The position numbers were made by a program, and so were the translations under genes. This document shows, piece after piece, positions 14,898 to 24,364 of a stretch of DNA of 27,006 nt. This DNA comes from a virus, in IMG/VR virus record IMGVR_UViG_3300037961_001086, positions 1 to 27,006 of that record; one strand, given 5' to 3'. The notes under the pieces were generated by a model. The model was not told where the DNA came from, made no database searches, and saw nothing but the letters and a program-made list of their open reading frames with translations. Within the stretch, counting starts at the first letter, position 1, and each line of letters starts with the position of its first letter.

Positions 14898-17800
14898 ATG
14901 GAATTTAGAAATCCTAATTTAAAACAAGCTATAGCTGGGTTTCAATCTGGTGCATTAGATCAAAGACGTTTTATAGTACAGTTAGATACAATCTATAGAG
15001 CCAACCCTAAATCTTTTACAGAAGAAGAAGTTGATTATATAGAAAAACAATTTAAGAAAACTGATATAAAATTTAACAGAGATTTAGAAGCAGCTGATGC
15101 TAATCTATTAAGCACAGCAAATCAATTTATATCTGGTATGGTAGAAGGTTTTACTACATTAGGTTGGTCAGAAGAGCCTGATACTACAGCAGAATCTATT
15201 GCTAATAAGTTAGGACACTTGATAGGGTTTGCACCTGATGTAGTAGCAAGTGTACTATCTATGGGACAATATGTACCTATTGCTACTGCTAAAGCTATTA
15301 GTAGAAAAAGTGCTGGTGCAGTAAGTAAAGGTCTACAAAAAGCGGGGGAGAAAGCACCTGCTATCTTAAGAAAAGAGTTAGCACCAGATACATTTGCATT
15401 ACAATCAATACCTATGAAAGTTGCTGATGTTGTTATGGACAATGTAAAAGCAAGTTTAGGTAGTGCTAATGTTACAACTACTGGTTATCTATCTAGAGGT
15501 ATATTTGCTAACACTAGATTTAGAGATATAGGAGAACAAGCATTACACTTAGGTGTTGCTATGGGTGTATCTTCTTGGAAAGAAGGACCTAAAGGAGCAG
15601 CAGAAGCAGGAGTATATGGTGCAGCAGCAGGTACATTGTTTGGTACTATAGGTAATTATGTCAATGTTGCACGTTTGATAGCAAATCCTAAGACTACACC
15701 AGTTGGACAAAAGATTGTTAGAGGTGTAGCTAAACGATTAGTAGAGGATGAAGAAAAATATAGAGCAATGAACATGCTTATAAGAGGTTCTCTTGGTGCT
15801 GGAGTACAAGGTGGTATGGCAACAGCACAGCAACTACCTGTAGCAGAACAGGTATATGAATATTTATTAGGTGCTTTCTTTGGTGCTAGTGCTAGAGATA
15901 GAGGGTTTATAGAAAGAACAAGATATATAAATAAAAACTTTGCTAAGTTTGGAGATATTACAACACCAGTAAAAACAGTAGAACAAAAACTTAGAAAAGA
16001 TCCAGACTTTCAAAAACTAAATAAGTTTGACCAAGACTATGTTATAAAACATATTGCAGTAACACAGCAACAAATATTTAATAATATAAATAGAGGTGTA
16101 TTAAATCCTGAAATAGCACAAGAAGTTCGTAGGATAGCAAAAGAATTAGGTATAGAGTTAGAGGTAGCTACACCAAAACAAATAGAAAAGATTACAGAAA
16201 AACTATCTGATAGTCAGATTATAAAGAAAGATTTAGAAGGTATAAAGTATGAGATTAGAGATGATAATGTAATACCAGAAGTGTTAAAAGGTGCAACTCA
16301 AGATTACATAAATGACTTATCATTAAAAGTAGATGATATGATAAGACTAGAACAAAATAAAGATTTGAATGAACCTCTTGTAAACAATTCTGAAATAAGA
16401 GATATAGCTTTAGAGATTAGAAAAATACAAGGTAAAGATGTTACTGATATAGGTAGAGGTAAGGACGAGATACTTGTTAATTTATCTAAGCTAGCAACAG
16501 ATTCTAAGTTTAATTTACCTGAATTTAAAAGATTGATTACAGAAAAATATCTAAAGAAAGTAGAAAACAAAGCAGAGTTTTTTAGAAAAGTAGATGATTT
16601 AAAATTAGGTAGATATTTAAAAACAAAAAAGAATGTTTTCAATAGAGCAGAGTTGACAGTAGATGTAGTAGATGCTGACCCTAACACTGGTGAAATAACA
16701 AAGGTAAATGTTTTTCCTTCACCACATACAGATTTAAAAGGTAATCCTGTTAATACTGGTAGTGGACAAAACAAATATAATGCAGCTATAAAAGCAGGAG
16801 ATGGAGTACCAGTAAGAATTATATTACGTAAATCATACATTATGTCTCAATTACATAAGTATGGTAAAGGTGATAATGCTATAGATGTATTTAGCAAAGA
16901 TGTAGAAAGTCCTTTAGGTTTCCATAAATTAAAAAAAGGTAATCCAGATTTTTTACCTAAAGAAGCCATAGTAAAAATTAGAAAAGCATTGCAAGAACAG
17001 GAAACTCCGTTGTATTTATTTGGTGGTGCTAAAGATAGTGGAGTATTGGTTGTACATAGAGTACCATTTACAGATGCACAATTTAGTTCTGCTAGACAAA
17101 GACAAGTGTTACGTGAGTTAGGTTTAAGTTCTAAGATTGTAAATGCAGAAGGCTATCAAGTAAAAGAAACGGTATCTAATATTTATTATTTATTAAGAGA
17201 GTCTGGATATATGGATGTTAATGATCCGATAACTGTTAGTAATTTAGTAAAAGGTTTGAAGAAGTTTAGAAAGCAACCTTTGTATGAGACTGTACAAGCA
17301 TTTAATAAATATAATAATTTAGCACAAGGTTCTGATATAAGATTAGAAAATGAATACGGATTTATAAAAGACATAGGAGATGAATCTACTTTTAAATTTA
17401 TACAGATAAAAGATTTAGAATCTAAGTTTGAAGTAGGTGGTGTACCTTCTAAGTCAGCTATAGATGCTGTAGTATATGTTAGGCAAGATGTATTTGACGC
17501 TATAAGAAAGAAAAATTATTTATCAAGTCGTAATGGTTTTTTGAAAATGGTAGGATTTAGTGCACCTAGAGATGGAAATGGTACTATATTATTAAAGACA
17601 GGTACATTTAAAGCTACTGAAAAAATGGATGCATTTATGCAGGCTAACAACATACACTTTATGACAGCTGAATCTGCAACAAAAACTAGCCTTGGTTTGA
17701 AAACTCATGACATAGTTTATAAGAATAATAGATGGGATTTTGGTACAGCAGATAAACAGATAAGACCTTATGAGATGCGTGCAGATGAATTGTATTTAAA

Positions 17801-20800
17801 CTTTGGTGTATATGAAAATTACTCTAAGTTAAATATGAGTATGCCTATATCTAAACAAATATTTGATAAAATAAATTATGAACAATTAGGTGAAGATGGT
17901 CCAGCATTTCGTGCTGCTTACGAAAAATTTGTTAATGAATCATTAGCTGGTGATCCTGCAACTAATAAAGCATTTGAAAGAGCATTAGTAAAACAAGATG
18001 GTAATTACGAAATACCAAATTTATTTCGTGTAGATATAGAATTAATTAATAGAGCATTAACAGTAGAACATATAGATACTCCTTTTGGTAGAAATGTATT
18101 AAAGAAAATTATGGAAAGAGGTAATGAAGATTATCATTCTTTAATTTATGAACAAGGAGATGTTATAGATAAAAAATTATTTGGTGTAGAGAATATAGAT
18201 ATACCTGACTTATTAGCACAAAATGATTATAGAATGTCTGCTATTACACATCCAGGAGTACGTGAGTTTGTAAATAAAAGTTTAACAAGTTATTTACATA
18301 TGCGTGCTATCAGACCTACAGCTAGCAATGCAGTAGATATTAAGTTAGGACCAGCAGATTTAGAAGTTGCAGCAGGCTTACAAGACAATCAAGTAAAGTT
18401 TGGTCAAGGTATGAAAAACTTTTTGATTAAAATTAAAGGACAATCTAAACAAGTAAGACTTGAAGATGCTTGGAATACATTTAAGGATATGAAAAAGTCT
18501 GATAATAGATATAATGATTATAAAGAAGCGTTAACTTTTATGGCTATGAGAAATCCTAATAGTGGTAATGGTGGAGTTCGTATATTAGAGATGGCTGGTT
18601 TTGTAGCTAGAGAAGGTACTGCTGCTGTTACTACATCTAAGACTGACTATTACTTAGGTGGTGCAGATAAAGATGCTGATAGTATTGCTTTATATCAAAA
18701 CATGCCTGGTATATTTAAAAAAGTATTTAGTAAATATGAAAGTGAATTGCAACGTGGTAGAGATACATACTCTTTTGAAAATGTAGATCCTCAAAGTACT
18801 TTTGCTACAGAGAAACTAATAGAAGAGTATCCAAATATTAAAGTATCAGAAGGCAGTAGAAAAGCATTAGAAGATTTATTAACAACAGATTCAAGAATAG
18901 ATGTAGCAAGACAAGCAAAGATAGGTAAAGTAAATATAGATTTTATTGTAAGTGGTTTTAATAGAATGCAAGTTGTTGCAGATTTAATACAACAAGAAGG
19001 TGGTGTAATAAATTCTAGACAAGCAATATTAAAAAAGGAAGGGGATAGTCTTGTACCTACTGGCTTGTTTGATAATATAAGTATTAAATTAAAGAAAGGT
19101 GTTGATATAAAGCAATTACAACTTGATACTTATCTTGGTATTAACTATATGGCTGACTCTGCAAACTTTGTAAAGATGGAAAAATATCCTGTAATTTTAG
19201 AAACGTTTTGGAAAAAATATTTTGAAGTAACTAATTTAAATGGTAATAGAAATATTACAGAGTTCCAACAAAACTTTCGTAATGTAGAAAAATTAAATGC
19301 ATTACAAACACTTCATAATGTAGTTTATAAAGGTAAAAATTTATCTAATAGATCTGTTGCAGACAAAGCTGCTTCAGATTATTTAGATGCTTTTGGTAAA
19401 CAGAATCATTTTTATGGTCAGTTAGCTACTGTGATTAATAATTATAGTAGTTTTGGTATTAATCCATTTAAATATTTATTTAGTAAAAACTTTAAAAACT
19501 ATAATAACTATGAAGTTGCAAGAGAATATACATTAAGACTTAGAGAAGAAATAGTAAAGAACGAAGCATTGATAAAACGTTTTGGTATATTAGATAATTA
19601 TACTAGCATTGTTGAAGCTAAAGCTGCTTTAGATAGACTGATTAAGAGTGAAAACTACTCTGCTTTTTATAATAAAATGATTGAATACCAATCTATGCAT
19701 AGGGCTATGGAAATGTCTAATGGTTTGATAAGAACATATGCTGGTAATGAAAGAAGTAAATACAGTAATGATACATTAGAATTAGAAATAAAGAGTCTTA
19801 TTGATAATACATGGACTATTAAATCAATGTTTAACAGAGATTTAAATTTAGTTCCTGAAGGGTTTGCTAAAGAAAACTTATCTATGGCAGACATAAATCA
19901 ATACATATATGTAACTAAAGCAAAGATAAAGGCTAAGTATAAAGACGAACCTTCGTTAGCTAAAGACTTAATAAATGTTTATGAAGCTTGGTTATTGGCG
20001 ACTCCTAAATTAGATAGACCATTAAATGAATTACAACAATCTGCATTAGATACTATTTTTAAAGAAAATAAATTTATAGAACGTGGAACTATAAGTGGTA
20101 ATACAACAAGTAAAGGTTTTGATAATGCATTAGTAAATAAACAAAGAGCATTTTTAGCTTATGCTGGTACACCTAATTATATGTTACAAAGTTTAGCTAT
20201 TAGTGCTAAAGGTAGAAGAGATTATTTTGATTATTTAGAAACACAATTAGTAGATAGATCAGAACGTATATCTAAAAGATTGAATGAACAAAAAAATAAT
20301 CCAGAAGAACACACATTAGAATCATTAGCAAAAGAAGCAGCAGAACAAGATGTGTCTGTAAAAGATAATATGAAAAGAATATTAGATACAGAAGCTTTGG
20401 TAGGTACAGTGTTAGAAAAGTTTGACTTTGTAAAAACTAATACTGGTAATAGAAATAAAGCAATAACTCGTGATGCAGATAAACAACTTAAAAGATTACA
20501 AAGTTTATTAAGAGAAAGTCCTGATGCTATTATGAGATTAGAAGAACAGTTTATAGAACTTACATATAGACTAGAAGGATTAGGTAGAAGATTAGATACT
20601 GCCAATGTAAAAGATTTAAAGTTATTTGTTGATGCATTAGAAGTTTATTGGAGTGCTAAGAAACCTGGTGATAAAGTGAAAAAGTTTTTTAGAGCACCTG
20701 GTGGTAGAGATAATATATTAAATTATACATACACTCAAAGAGATTTAAGACTAATGGAAAAAATGGAAAGAGAAACAAATCCTAGATTAGTTTTAGATAA

Positions 20801-23800
20801 GTTTGGTAAGATAGTACCAATGAGAATTAAAGTTCCAACAAGTACATTAGAGTTAGGTAGATTAACTATTGATAGATTTGATACGTTTCAAAAGACTATC
20901 AATGCAGCACAACAAGATAAGATAAATGGATTATTTGAATATTTAAACAATGACAATCCAAACTTAATACAATATAGAGATTTATTATTTGAAGCAGCTG
21001 TTAATAAAATAGAATGGAATGATGGTAAGTTTCCAAGTAATACCTATAATAAATTACAACAAGAAGCTATTAGAAAGGCATGGTCAGAAAGTTCTGAAGC
21101 TTTATCTAAATTAGAAAAAGAAGGTATAATGTTTGACATGTCTAGTCCAGGTGGTAAAGCTGTAAGAAAAGATGTTACTGCTAATGAGTATGTTGATCGT
21201 ATTGTAAAAGATGTAAAAGAATTTTTATCTGATATACAAAAAGTATATATTGATTCACGTGTTGATATGTTAGAAAAAACATTACCAAGAAGATCTAAAA
21301 AGTTTATTGGTTCTAATACTAAAGACAAGAACACAAAGAGATTAGAAGATTTGTTTTTAACTGAAACAGGGTTGATAGATTTGAATACTGTTAACTTATT
21401 GTTTAAAGATTTATCTAATAGAAATGTAAGTGAACGTGAGTATATTGGTAAGTTTTTAATTAGTATAAATGATTATAGATTTATTAAACATCACTTAGAA
21501 GTATTTGATAGAATACAATTTAAACTTGGTGATAAAATAGATTTGAATAAACCATTGAATAGTAAAAATAAAAATATTGTAAAAGGATTAGTCTTGCAAG
21601 AACTAAACTCTACTAAAAATAAACCTGACTATTATGAAAGGTATGCTGTCGGTAAAGTAGAAGAAGGATACTTTCCTAGAAATGGACATGGTAGAAATGA
21701 AGCTGAAAGAAAAGAGTTAGAAGCTTGGAATGAGAATAGAGCATTAGAACAATTAAAAGAAGCTGCTGAAGATCCAACTCAATTACCTGAAAAAATTAGA
21801 GTTGAAATGGAGTTAGGTAATATTGACATGCAACAAGCATTGTCTTTATATAGAGAACAATTACTAGGTAATGCAGCTAGAAATACAAACCAATCTTTAA
21901 CATCAGGACAAGCAGAAGCAGAAAGACAAATAATAGATTTGTTAAGTAGGCCTAACATAGATGGATTTATTGGTGATTATGCAGCAGGTAGTACATTAAA
22001 AAGAGGACAAGACTTTATGCCTTTTTATAGAAAAGATTTAGATGCATTGCGTAATTACACTGGTGGATTATTTAAAATGTGGTTTACAAACTTAGCTGGA
22101 TTAAGAAGTGAAGTATTATTGAAACAATTTGATTATGCAAATAAAGGTGAAACGTATGCAAGAGATTGGTCTAACTATATGAGAAATGCTTTTACAAATA
22201 TGATGGGACTTAGTACCTATAGAGCATATAATATACATGGTATTGAAAAGAAAGACCAACAAATGTTTAGAGACTTTATTGCAAGTGGATTTAAAAGAGG
22301 TAAATATTCTGGACATATGAAAGATAAAATTATTGATTTTGAAATTGCTATTGAACCATCACCTGTAGAAAAAAGAATTATATTAAGAAGACAAGATAAA
22401 AGTTTATCTACTAAAGAAAGACAAAAGGCTGCTAATAAAGAAATACTAGCATTGAAAACAAAACGTGCTAAAGAATTAGTTGAACAAGTAAATACTACAG
22501 GTAAGTATGGTACATTGTATCACTACACAAGTGATGAAGCAGCAGTAAGTTTCTTTAAAAAAATTGATAAATTATTTGGTGGTAGAATGTTTAAGGATCT
22601 AAACAAGATGAGTGAACGTGATAAGAACTTTGAAATCATTAGACGTATTAGAGACTTTAGTGATTTAGAAGGTAAGTTTGAGCTATTGACATTACTATCA
22701 CACCCTAAAACAGCTATAACTAATTTATATGGTGGTACTCAAAACACTATATCTGATACAGGTTGGAAACCATTTAGGCAAGCTAATGATACAGAGTGGA
22801 TGATTAAAAATTTATTTGATAATGGTAAAGCAGAATTTAGTTTTTTAAACCAACAAACTGGTAGGGTAGAAAGAAAAAGAATTAATACCAAAGAAAGAAT
22901 ATATGAATGGATGGAGTCTTTAGGTGTATTTGATCAGATGTTTTTAGACCTTGTTGCATTAGATAAAAACTTTGGTAGACAAGGACAAAGAAAGTTTTTT
23001 GAAGAGTTTATTAGACGTATGAATAAATCATACAGAGAAGGTATTATAACTACTGAAACAATACATAATAGAGAAGCTAAAAAAACATTAAGAGAAGTTG
23101 CAAGAGATTTAAAAATAGAAGTACCTGTTACTGAGTTAGGTGCTTTACCAATGAAATGGTCTGAAAGAATATTGCGTGGTAATGCTTTCTTAGCAAATTA
23201 TATAAACTTACATCAGAATGTTATAGGTCCTAATATTGCAAAAGGAATACCGTTTGATAGTAGAGTATTGACTAACTTTGCTATGAAAGGTATTGAAGCA
23301 TCTCAGTTTATGTATCAAGCAACCTTTAGACCTAACTTTGCCAACACATCATTAGGTCGTGTATTGACTAGATTCCAACCTTATGCATGGAATAGTATTG
23401 GTAGACGTATTAAATTATTTAAAGATGCACAACAATCTGGATGGAACAGAGAAGTATTAGCAAGTAAAAAGTTTCAAAGACAATTTACATTTGATCTAAT
23501 GGCTCTTGCTATGGCTAATATATTTGTAGCAAGTATATTTGAATATGCATTATCACCACCTATGAATTGGTTACAAGATAGTGCAGCATTATTATTTGGT
23601 GATGAGAAAGAAAGAGAACGTGCATTCTTTAGTTCATATCCATCACCTGTATTAGCACCTTTACAAATTGTTACACCACCTATTGGTAGATTTGTATTGT
23701 CGCCAATTACATCTATATTGAATGGTGATATGGAAAACTTTACTAAGTATCAGTTAGCTACATACTTTCCATTTGGTAGGTTAGGTAGAGATGCATATAG

Positions 23801-23942
23801 AACATTCAATAGTCCAGCTATGGCTGTAGATTTTATGACTGGATTACCTTTACATCAAGTTCATGAGTTAAGAAGAGATAAGATTGAACTAGATAAATTA
23901 GAACAACAAGCTAAAGAATTAGAAGAAGAGTTAGTAGAATAG
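14898..23942 (+). CDS. giant virion protein with two-barrel RNA polymerase core (probable ejected virion RNA polymerase)
   Basis: At 3014 residues this is one third of the window. Three Gly/Ala-rich hydrophobic regions lie at about 105-135, 215-268 and 293-334. The polymerase-like core lies at about 850-1350: DAVVYV (856-861), an LLKTGTF lysine (K900), an IHFMTAESATK lysine (K929), LYLNFGVYENYSK, R1218-N-P1220 with SG, a YLGGADKDADSIALY metal site (D1257, D1259, D1261), and AKIGKVNIDF (G1343-K1344). Order and spacing match the two double-psi-barrel polymerases of crAss-like phages and QDE-1/YonO relatives. The remaining ~1650 residues are mostly helical, with an LLSHPKTAITNLYGG segment near 2600 and hydrophobic segments near 2867-2886 and 2912-2935, ending in a coiled coil. 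I infer packaging and ejection. A gene start with GGAG lies 7 bases after the previous stop. Confidence 0.8.
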   Translation: MEFRNPNLKQAIAGFQSGALDQRRFIVQLDTIYRANPKSFTEEEVDYIEKQFKKTDIKFNRDLEAADANLLSTANQFISGMVEGFTTLGWSEEPDTTAESIANKLGHLIGFAPDVVASVLSMGQYVPIATAKAISRKSAGAVSKGLQKAGEKAPAILRKELAPDTFALQSIPMKVADVVMDNVKASLGSANVTTTGYLSRGIFANTRFRDIGEQALHLGVAMGVSSWKEGPKGAAEAGVYGAAAGTLFGTIGNYVNVARLIANPKTTPVGQKIVRGVAKRLVEDEEKYRAMNMLIRGSLGAGVQGGMATAQQLPVAEQVYEYLLGAFFGASARDRGFIERTRYINKNFAKFGDITTPVKTVEQKLRKDPDFQKLNKFDQDYVIKHIAVTQQQIFNNINRGVLNPEIAQEVRRIAKELGIELEVATPKQIEKITEKLSDSQIIKKDLEGIKYEIRDDNVIPEVLKGATQDYINDLSLKVDDMIRLEQNKDLNEPLVNNSEIRDIALEIRKIQGKDVTDIGRGKDEILVNLSKLATDSKFNLPEFKRLITEKYLKKVENKAEFFRKVDDLKLGRYLKTKKNVFNRAELTVDVVDADPNTGEITKVNVFPSPHTDLKGNPVNTGSGQNKYNAAIKAGDGVPVRIILRKSYIMSQLHKYGKGDNAIDVFSKDVESPLGFHKLKKGNPDFLPKEAIVKIRKALQEQETPLYLFGGAKDSGVLVVHRVPFTDAQFSSARQRQVLRELGLSSKIVNAEGYQVKETVSNIYYLLRESGYMDVNDPITVSNLVKGLKKFRKQPLYETVQAFNKYNNLAQGSDIRLENEYGFIKDIGDESTFKFIQIKDLESKFEVGGVPSKSAIDAVVYVRQDVFDAIRKKNYLSSRNGFLKMVGFSAPRDGNGTILLKTGTFKATEKMDAFMQANNIHFMTAESATKTSLGLKTHDIVYKNNRWDFGTADKQIRPYEMRADELYLNFGVYENYSKLNMSMPISKQIFDKINYEQLGEDGPAFRAAYEKFVNESLAGDPATNKAFERALVKQDGNYEIPNLFRVDIELINRALTVEHIDTPFGRNVLKKIMERGNEDYHSLIYEQGDVIDKKLFGVENIDIPDLLAQNDYRMSAITHPGVREFVNKSLTSYLHMRAIRPTASNAVDIKLGPADLEVAAGLQDNQVKFGQGMKNFLIKIKGQSKQVRLEDAWNTFKDMKKSDNRYNDYKEALTFMAMRNPNSGNGGVRILEMAGFVAREGTAAVTTSKTDYYLGGADKDADSIALYQNMPGIFKKVFSKYESELQRGRDTYSFENVDPQSTFATEKLIEEYPNIKVSEGSRKALEDLLTTDSRIDVARQAKIGKVNIDFIVSGFNRMQVVADLIQQEGGVINSRQAILKKEGDSLVPTGLFDNISIKLKKGVDIKQLQLDTYLGINYMADSANFVKMEKYPVILETFWKKYFEVTNLNGNRNITEFQQNFRNVEKLNALQTLHNVVYKGKNLSNRSVADKAASDYLDAFGKQNHFYGQLATVINNYSSFGINPFKYLFSKNFKNYNNYEVAREYTLRLREEIVKNEALIKRFGILDNYTSIVEAKAALDRLIKSENYSAFYNKMIEYQSMHRAMEMSNGLIRTYAGNERSKYSNDTLELEIKSLIDNTWTIKSMFNRDLNLVPEGFAKENLSMADINQYIYVTKAKIKAKYKDEPSLAKDLINVYEAWLLATPKLDRPLNELQQSALDTIFKENKFIERGTISGNTTSKGFDNALVNKQRAFLAYAGTPNYMLQSLAISAKGRRDYFDYLETQLVDRSERISKRLNEQKNNPEEHTLESLAKEAAEQDVSVKDNMKRILDTEALVGTVLEKFDFVKTNTGNRNKAITRDADKQLKRLQSLLRESPDAIMRLEEQFIELTYRLEGLGRRLDTANVKDLKLFVDALEVYWSAKKPGDKVKKFFRAPGGRDNILNYTYTQRDLRLMEKMERETNPRLVLDKFGKIVPMRIKVPTSTLELGRLTIDRFDTFQKTINAAQQDKINGLFEYLNNDNPNLIQYRDLLFEAAVNKIEWNDGKFPSNTYNKLQQEAIRKAWSESSEALSKLEKEGIMFDMSSPGGKAVRKDVTANEYVDRIVKDVKEFLSDIQKVYIDSRVDMLEKTLPRRSKKFIGSNTKDKNTKRLEDLFLTETGLIDLNTVNLLFKDLSNRNVSEREYIGKFLISINDYRFIKHHLEVFDRIQFKLGDKIDLNKPLNSKNKNIVKGLVLQELNSTKNKPDYYERYAVGKVEEGYFPRNGHGRNEAERKELEAWNENRALEQLKEAAEDPTQLPEKIRVEMELGNIDMQQALSLYREQLLGNAARNTNQSLTSGQAEAERQIIDLLSRPNIDGFIGDYAAGSTLKRGQDFMPFYRKDLDALRNYTGGLFKMWFTNLAGLRSEVLLKQFDYANKGETYARDWSNYMRNAFTNMMGLSTYRAYNIHGIEKKDQQMFRDFIASGFKRGKYSGHMKDKIIDFEIAIEPSPVEKRIILRRQDKSLSTKERQKAANKEILALKTKRAKELVEQVNTTGKYGTLYHYTSDEAAVSFFKKIDKLFGGRMFKDLNKMSERDKNFEIIRRIRDFSDLEGKFELLTLLSHPKTAITNLYGGTQNTISDTGWKPFRQANDTEWMIKNLFDNGKAEFSFLNQQTGRVERKRINTKERIYEWMESLGVFDQMFLDLVALDKNFGRQGQRKFFEEFIRRMNKSYREGIITTETIHNREAKKTLREVARDLKIEVPVTELGALPMKWSERILRGNAFLANYINLHQNVIGPNIAKGIPFDSRVLTNFAMKGIEASQFMYQATFRPNFANTSLGRVLTRFQPYAWNSIGRRIKLFKDAQQSGWNREVLASKKFQRQFTFDLMALAMANIFVASIFEYALSPPMNWLQDSAALLFGDEKERERAFFSSYPSPVLAPLQIVTPPIGRFVLSPITSILNGDMENFTKYQLATYFPFGRLGRDAYRTFNSPAMAVDFMTGLPLHQVHELRRDKIELDKLEQQAKELEEELVE
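17445..18947 (+). other. two-barrel RNA polymerase core inside the giant gene
   Basis: This region encodes residues about 850-1350. The first barrel holds K900 and K929, 29 apart; the second holds R1218, P1220 and the D-x-D-x-D triad at 18666-18680. In the family the lysines contact the incoming nucleotide and the aspartates hold catalytic magnesium. The R-x-P to aspartate distance here is about 39 residues, close to the 35 or so of bacterial beta-prime. The borders are estimates from motifs, not from a structure. Confidence 0.72.
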
Positions 23943-23955
23943 ACTTCTTTTTTTT
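23923..23955 (+). terminator. likely intrinsic terminator overlapping the end of the giant gene
   Basis: AAGAAG (23923-23928) can pair with CTTCTT (23944-23949) across a 15-base loop, and an eight-T run (23948-23955) follows at once. The stem is short and AT-rich, so it may be weak. It includes the stop codon at 23940-23942 and would end the long virion transcript just before the converging - strand genes. Confidence 0.45.
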
Positions 23956-23999
23956 CGGTGGCTGATATTCCTTTCCCCTTTTCTTCTTTCTTCTAAATC

Positions 24000-24186
24000 T
24001 TTGCCCTACTTTAGTTAATATATCATACATCAGTGCCAACCAAGTGTATTTGCTATAAAAGGGTAATACAGGATTGGATACCTGCCCGACTCCTTTTAAG
24101 CCGTGTTTAATTTTAGTAGGGCAAAACTTACGAACAAGACAGGAAAATGAATAATCTCGTCTAAAGGTTAAACCTGCCTTGCTCGT
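24000..24186 (-). ncRNA. candidate structured RNA in the convergent gap
   Basis: The region between the converging gene blocks holds three inverted repeats. Read on the - strand, bases 24186-24173 pair with 24143-24130 as a 14-bp stem with two G-U wobbles. On the + strand those two positions are A-C mismatches, which favours a - strand RNA. Next, 24125-24115 pairs perfectly over 11 bp with 24010-24000. That stem encloses a 7-bp hairpin (24098-24092 with 24062-24056) with a CAGG/CCTG pair inside. It would be the 3' end of the leftward transcript or a separate small RNA. A DNA-level site or a terminator for the leftward genes is an alternative. Base composition is less AT-rich than the genes around it. 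Confidence 0.4.
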
Positions 24187-24211
24187 TTTCATAGGAGTAT
24201 ATGTTCACATA

Positions 24212-24364
24212 TTACAGTTCGTTTACACGATCTAGTAATTCTTCTAATATAATCATTTCTTGTTTAGAAACAAAAGGTGCTTTTTTATAATTAACTAAAG
24301 CTGCTTTCATTAATAATACTTCTGCTGGATTATAAAATACTAAAGTTATTTGATCTTTACTCAT
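24212..24364 (-). CDS. small acidic-helix protein (50 aa)
   Basis: A 50-residue frame starting at an ATG that overlaps the TGA of the gene before it (ATGA). It reads MSKDQITLVFYNPAEVLLMK, then KKAPFVSKQEMIILEELLDR and VNEL. The length is below usual gene limits, but the coupling, the ordinary AT-rich codon use and the helix-forming end make it credible. No function recognised. It is the last gene of the leftward block before the structured gap. Confidence 0.6.
   Translation of the reverse strand: MSKDQITLVFYNPAEVLLMKAALVNYKKAPFVSKQEMIILEELLDRVNEL

Noticed and set aside
16304-16840. A 178-codon antisense frame inside the giant gene
   Set aside because: It is Leu/Ser/Phe-rich sequence with no motif, no ribosome site and full overlap with a well-supported long gene. 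Other antisense frames of 60-125 codons in the giant gene were dropped for the same reason.
14898-23942. An N4-type (T7-like, single-subunit) virion polymerase
   Set aside because: The size invites it, but I found no R-xxx-K-xxxxxx-YG helix motif or matching palm motifs. The D-x-D-x-D and lysine pattern fits the two-barrel family instead.
24056-24186. A tRNA or tmRNA in the convergent gap
   Set aside because: Stems are present, but no TTCRA T-loop, no 7-5-5-5 cloverleaf and no CCA end could be fitted on either strand.
23911-24192. A 93-codon - strand frame covering the convergent gap
   Set aside because: No ribosome site before its ATG, its end runs antisense into the giant gene, and its codon ends are richer in G/C than neighbouring genes. 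The nested inverted repeats explain the stretch better. A real protein is not excluded.
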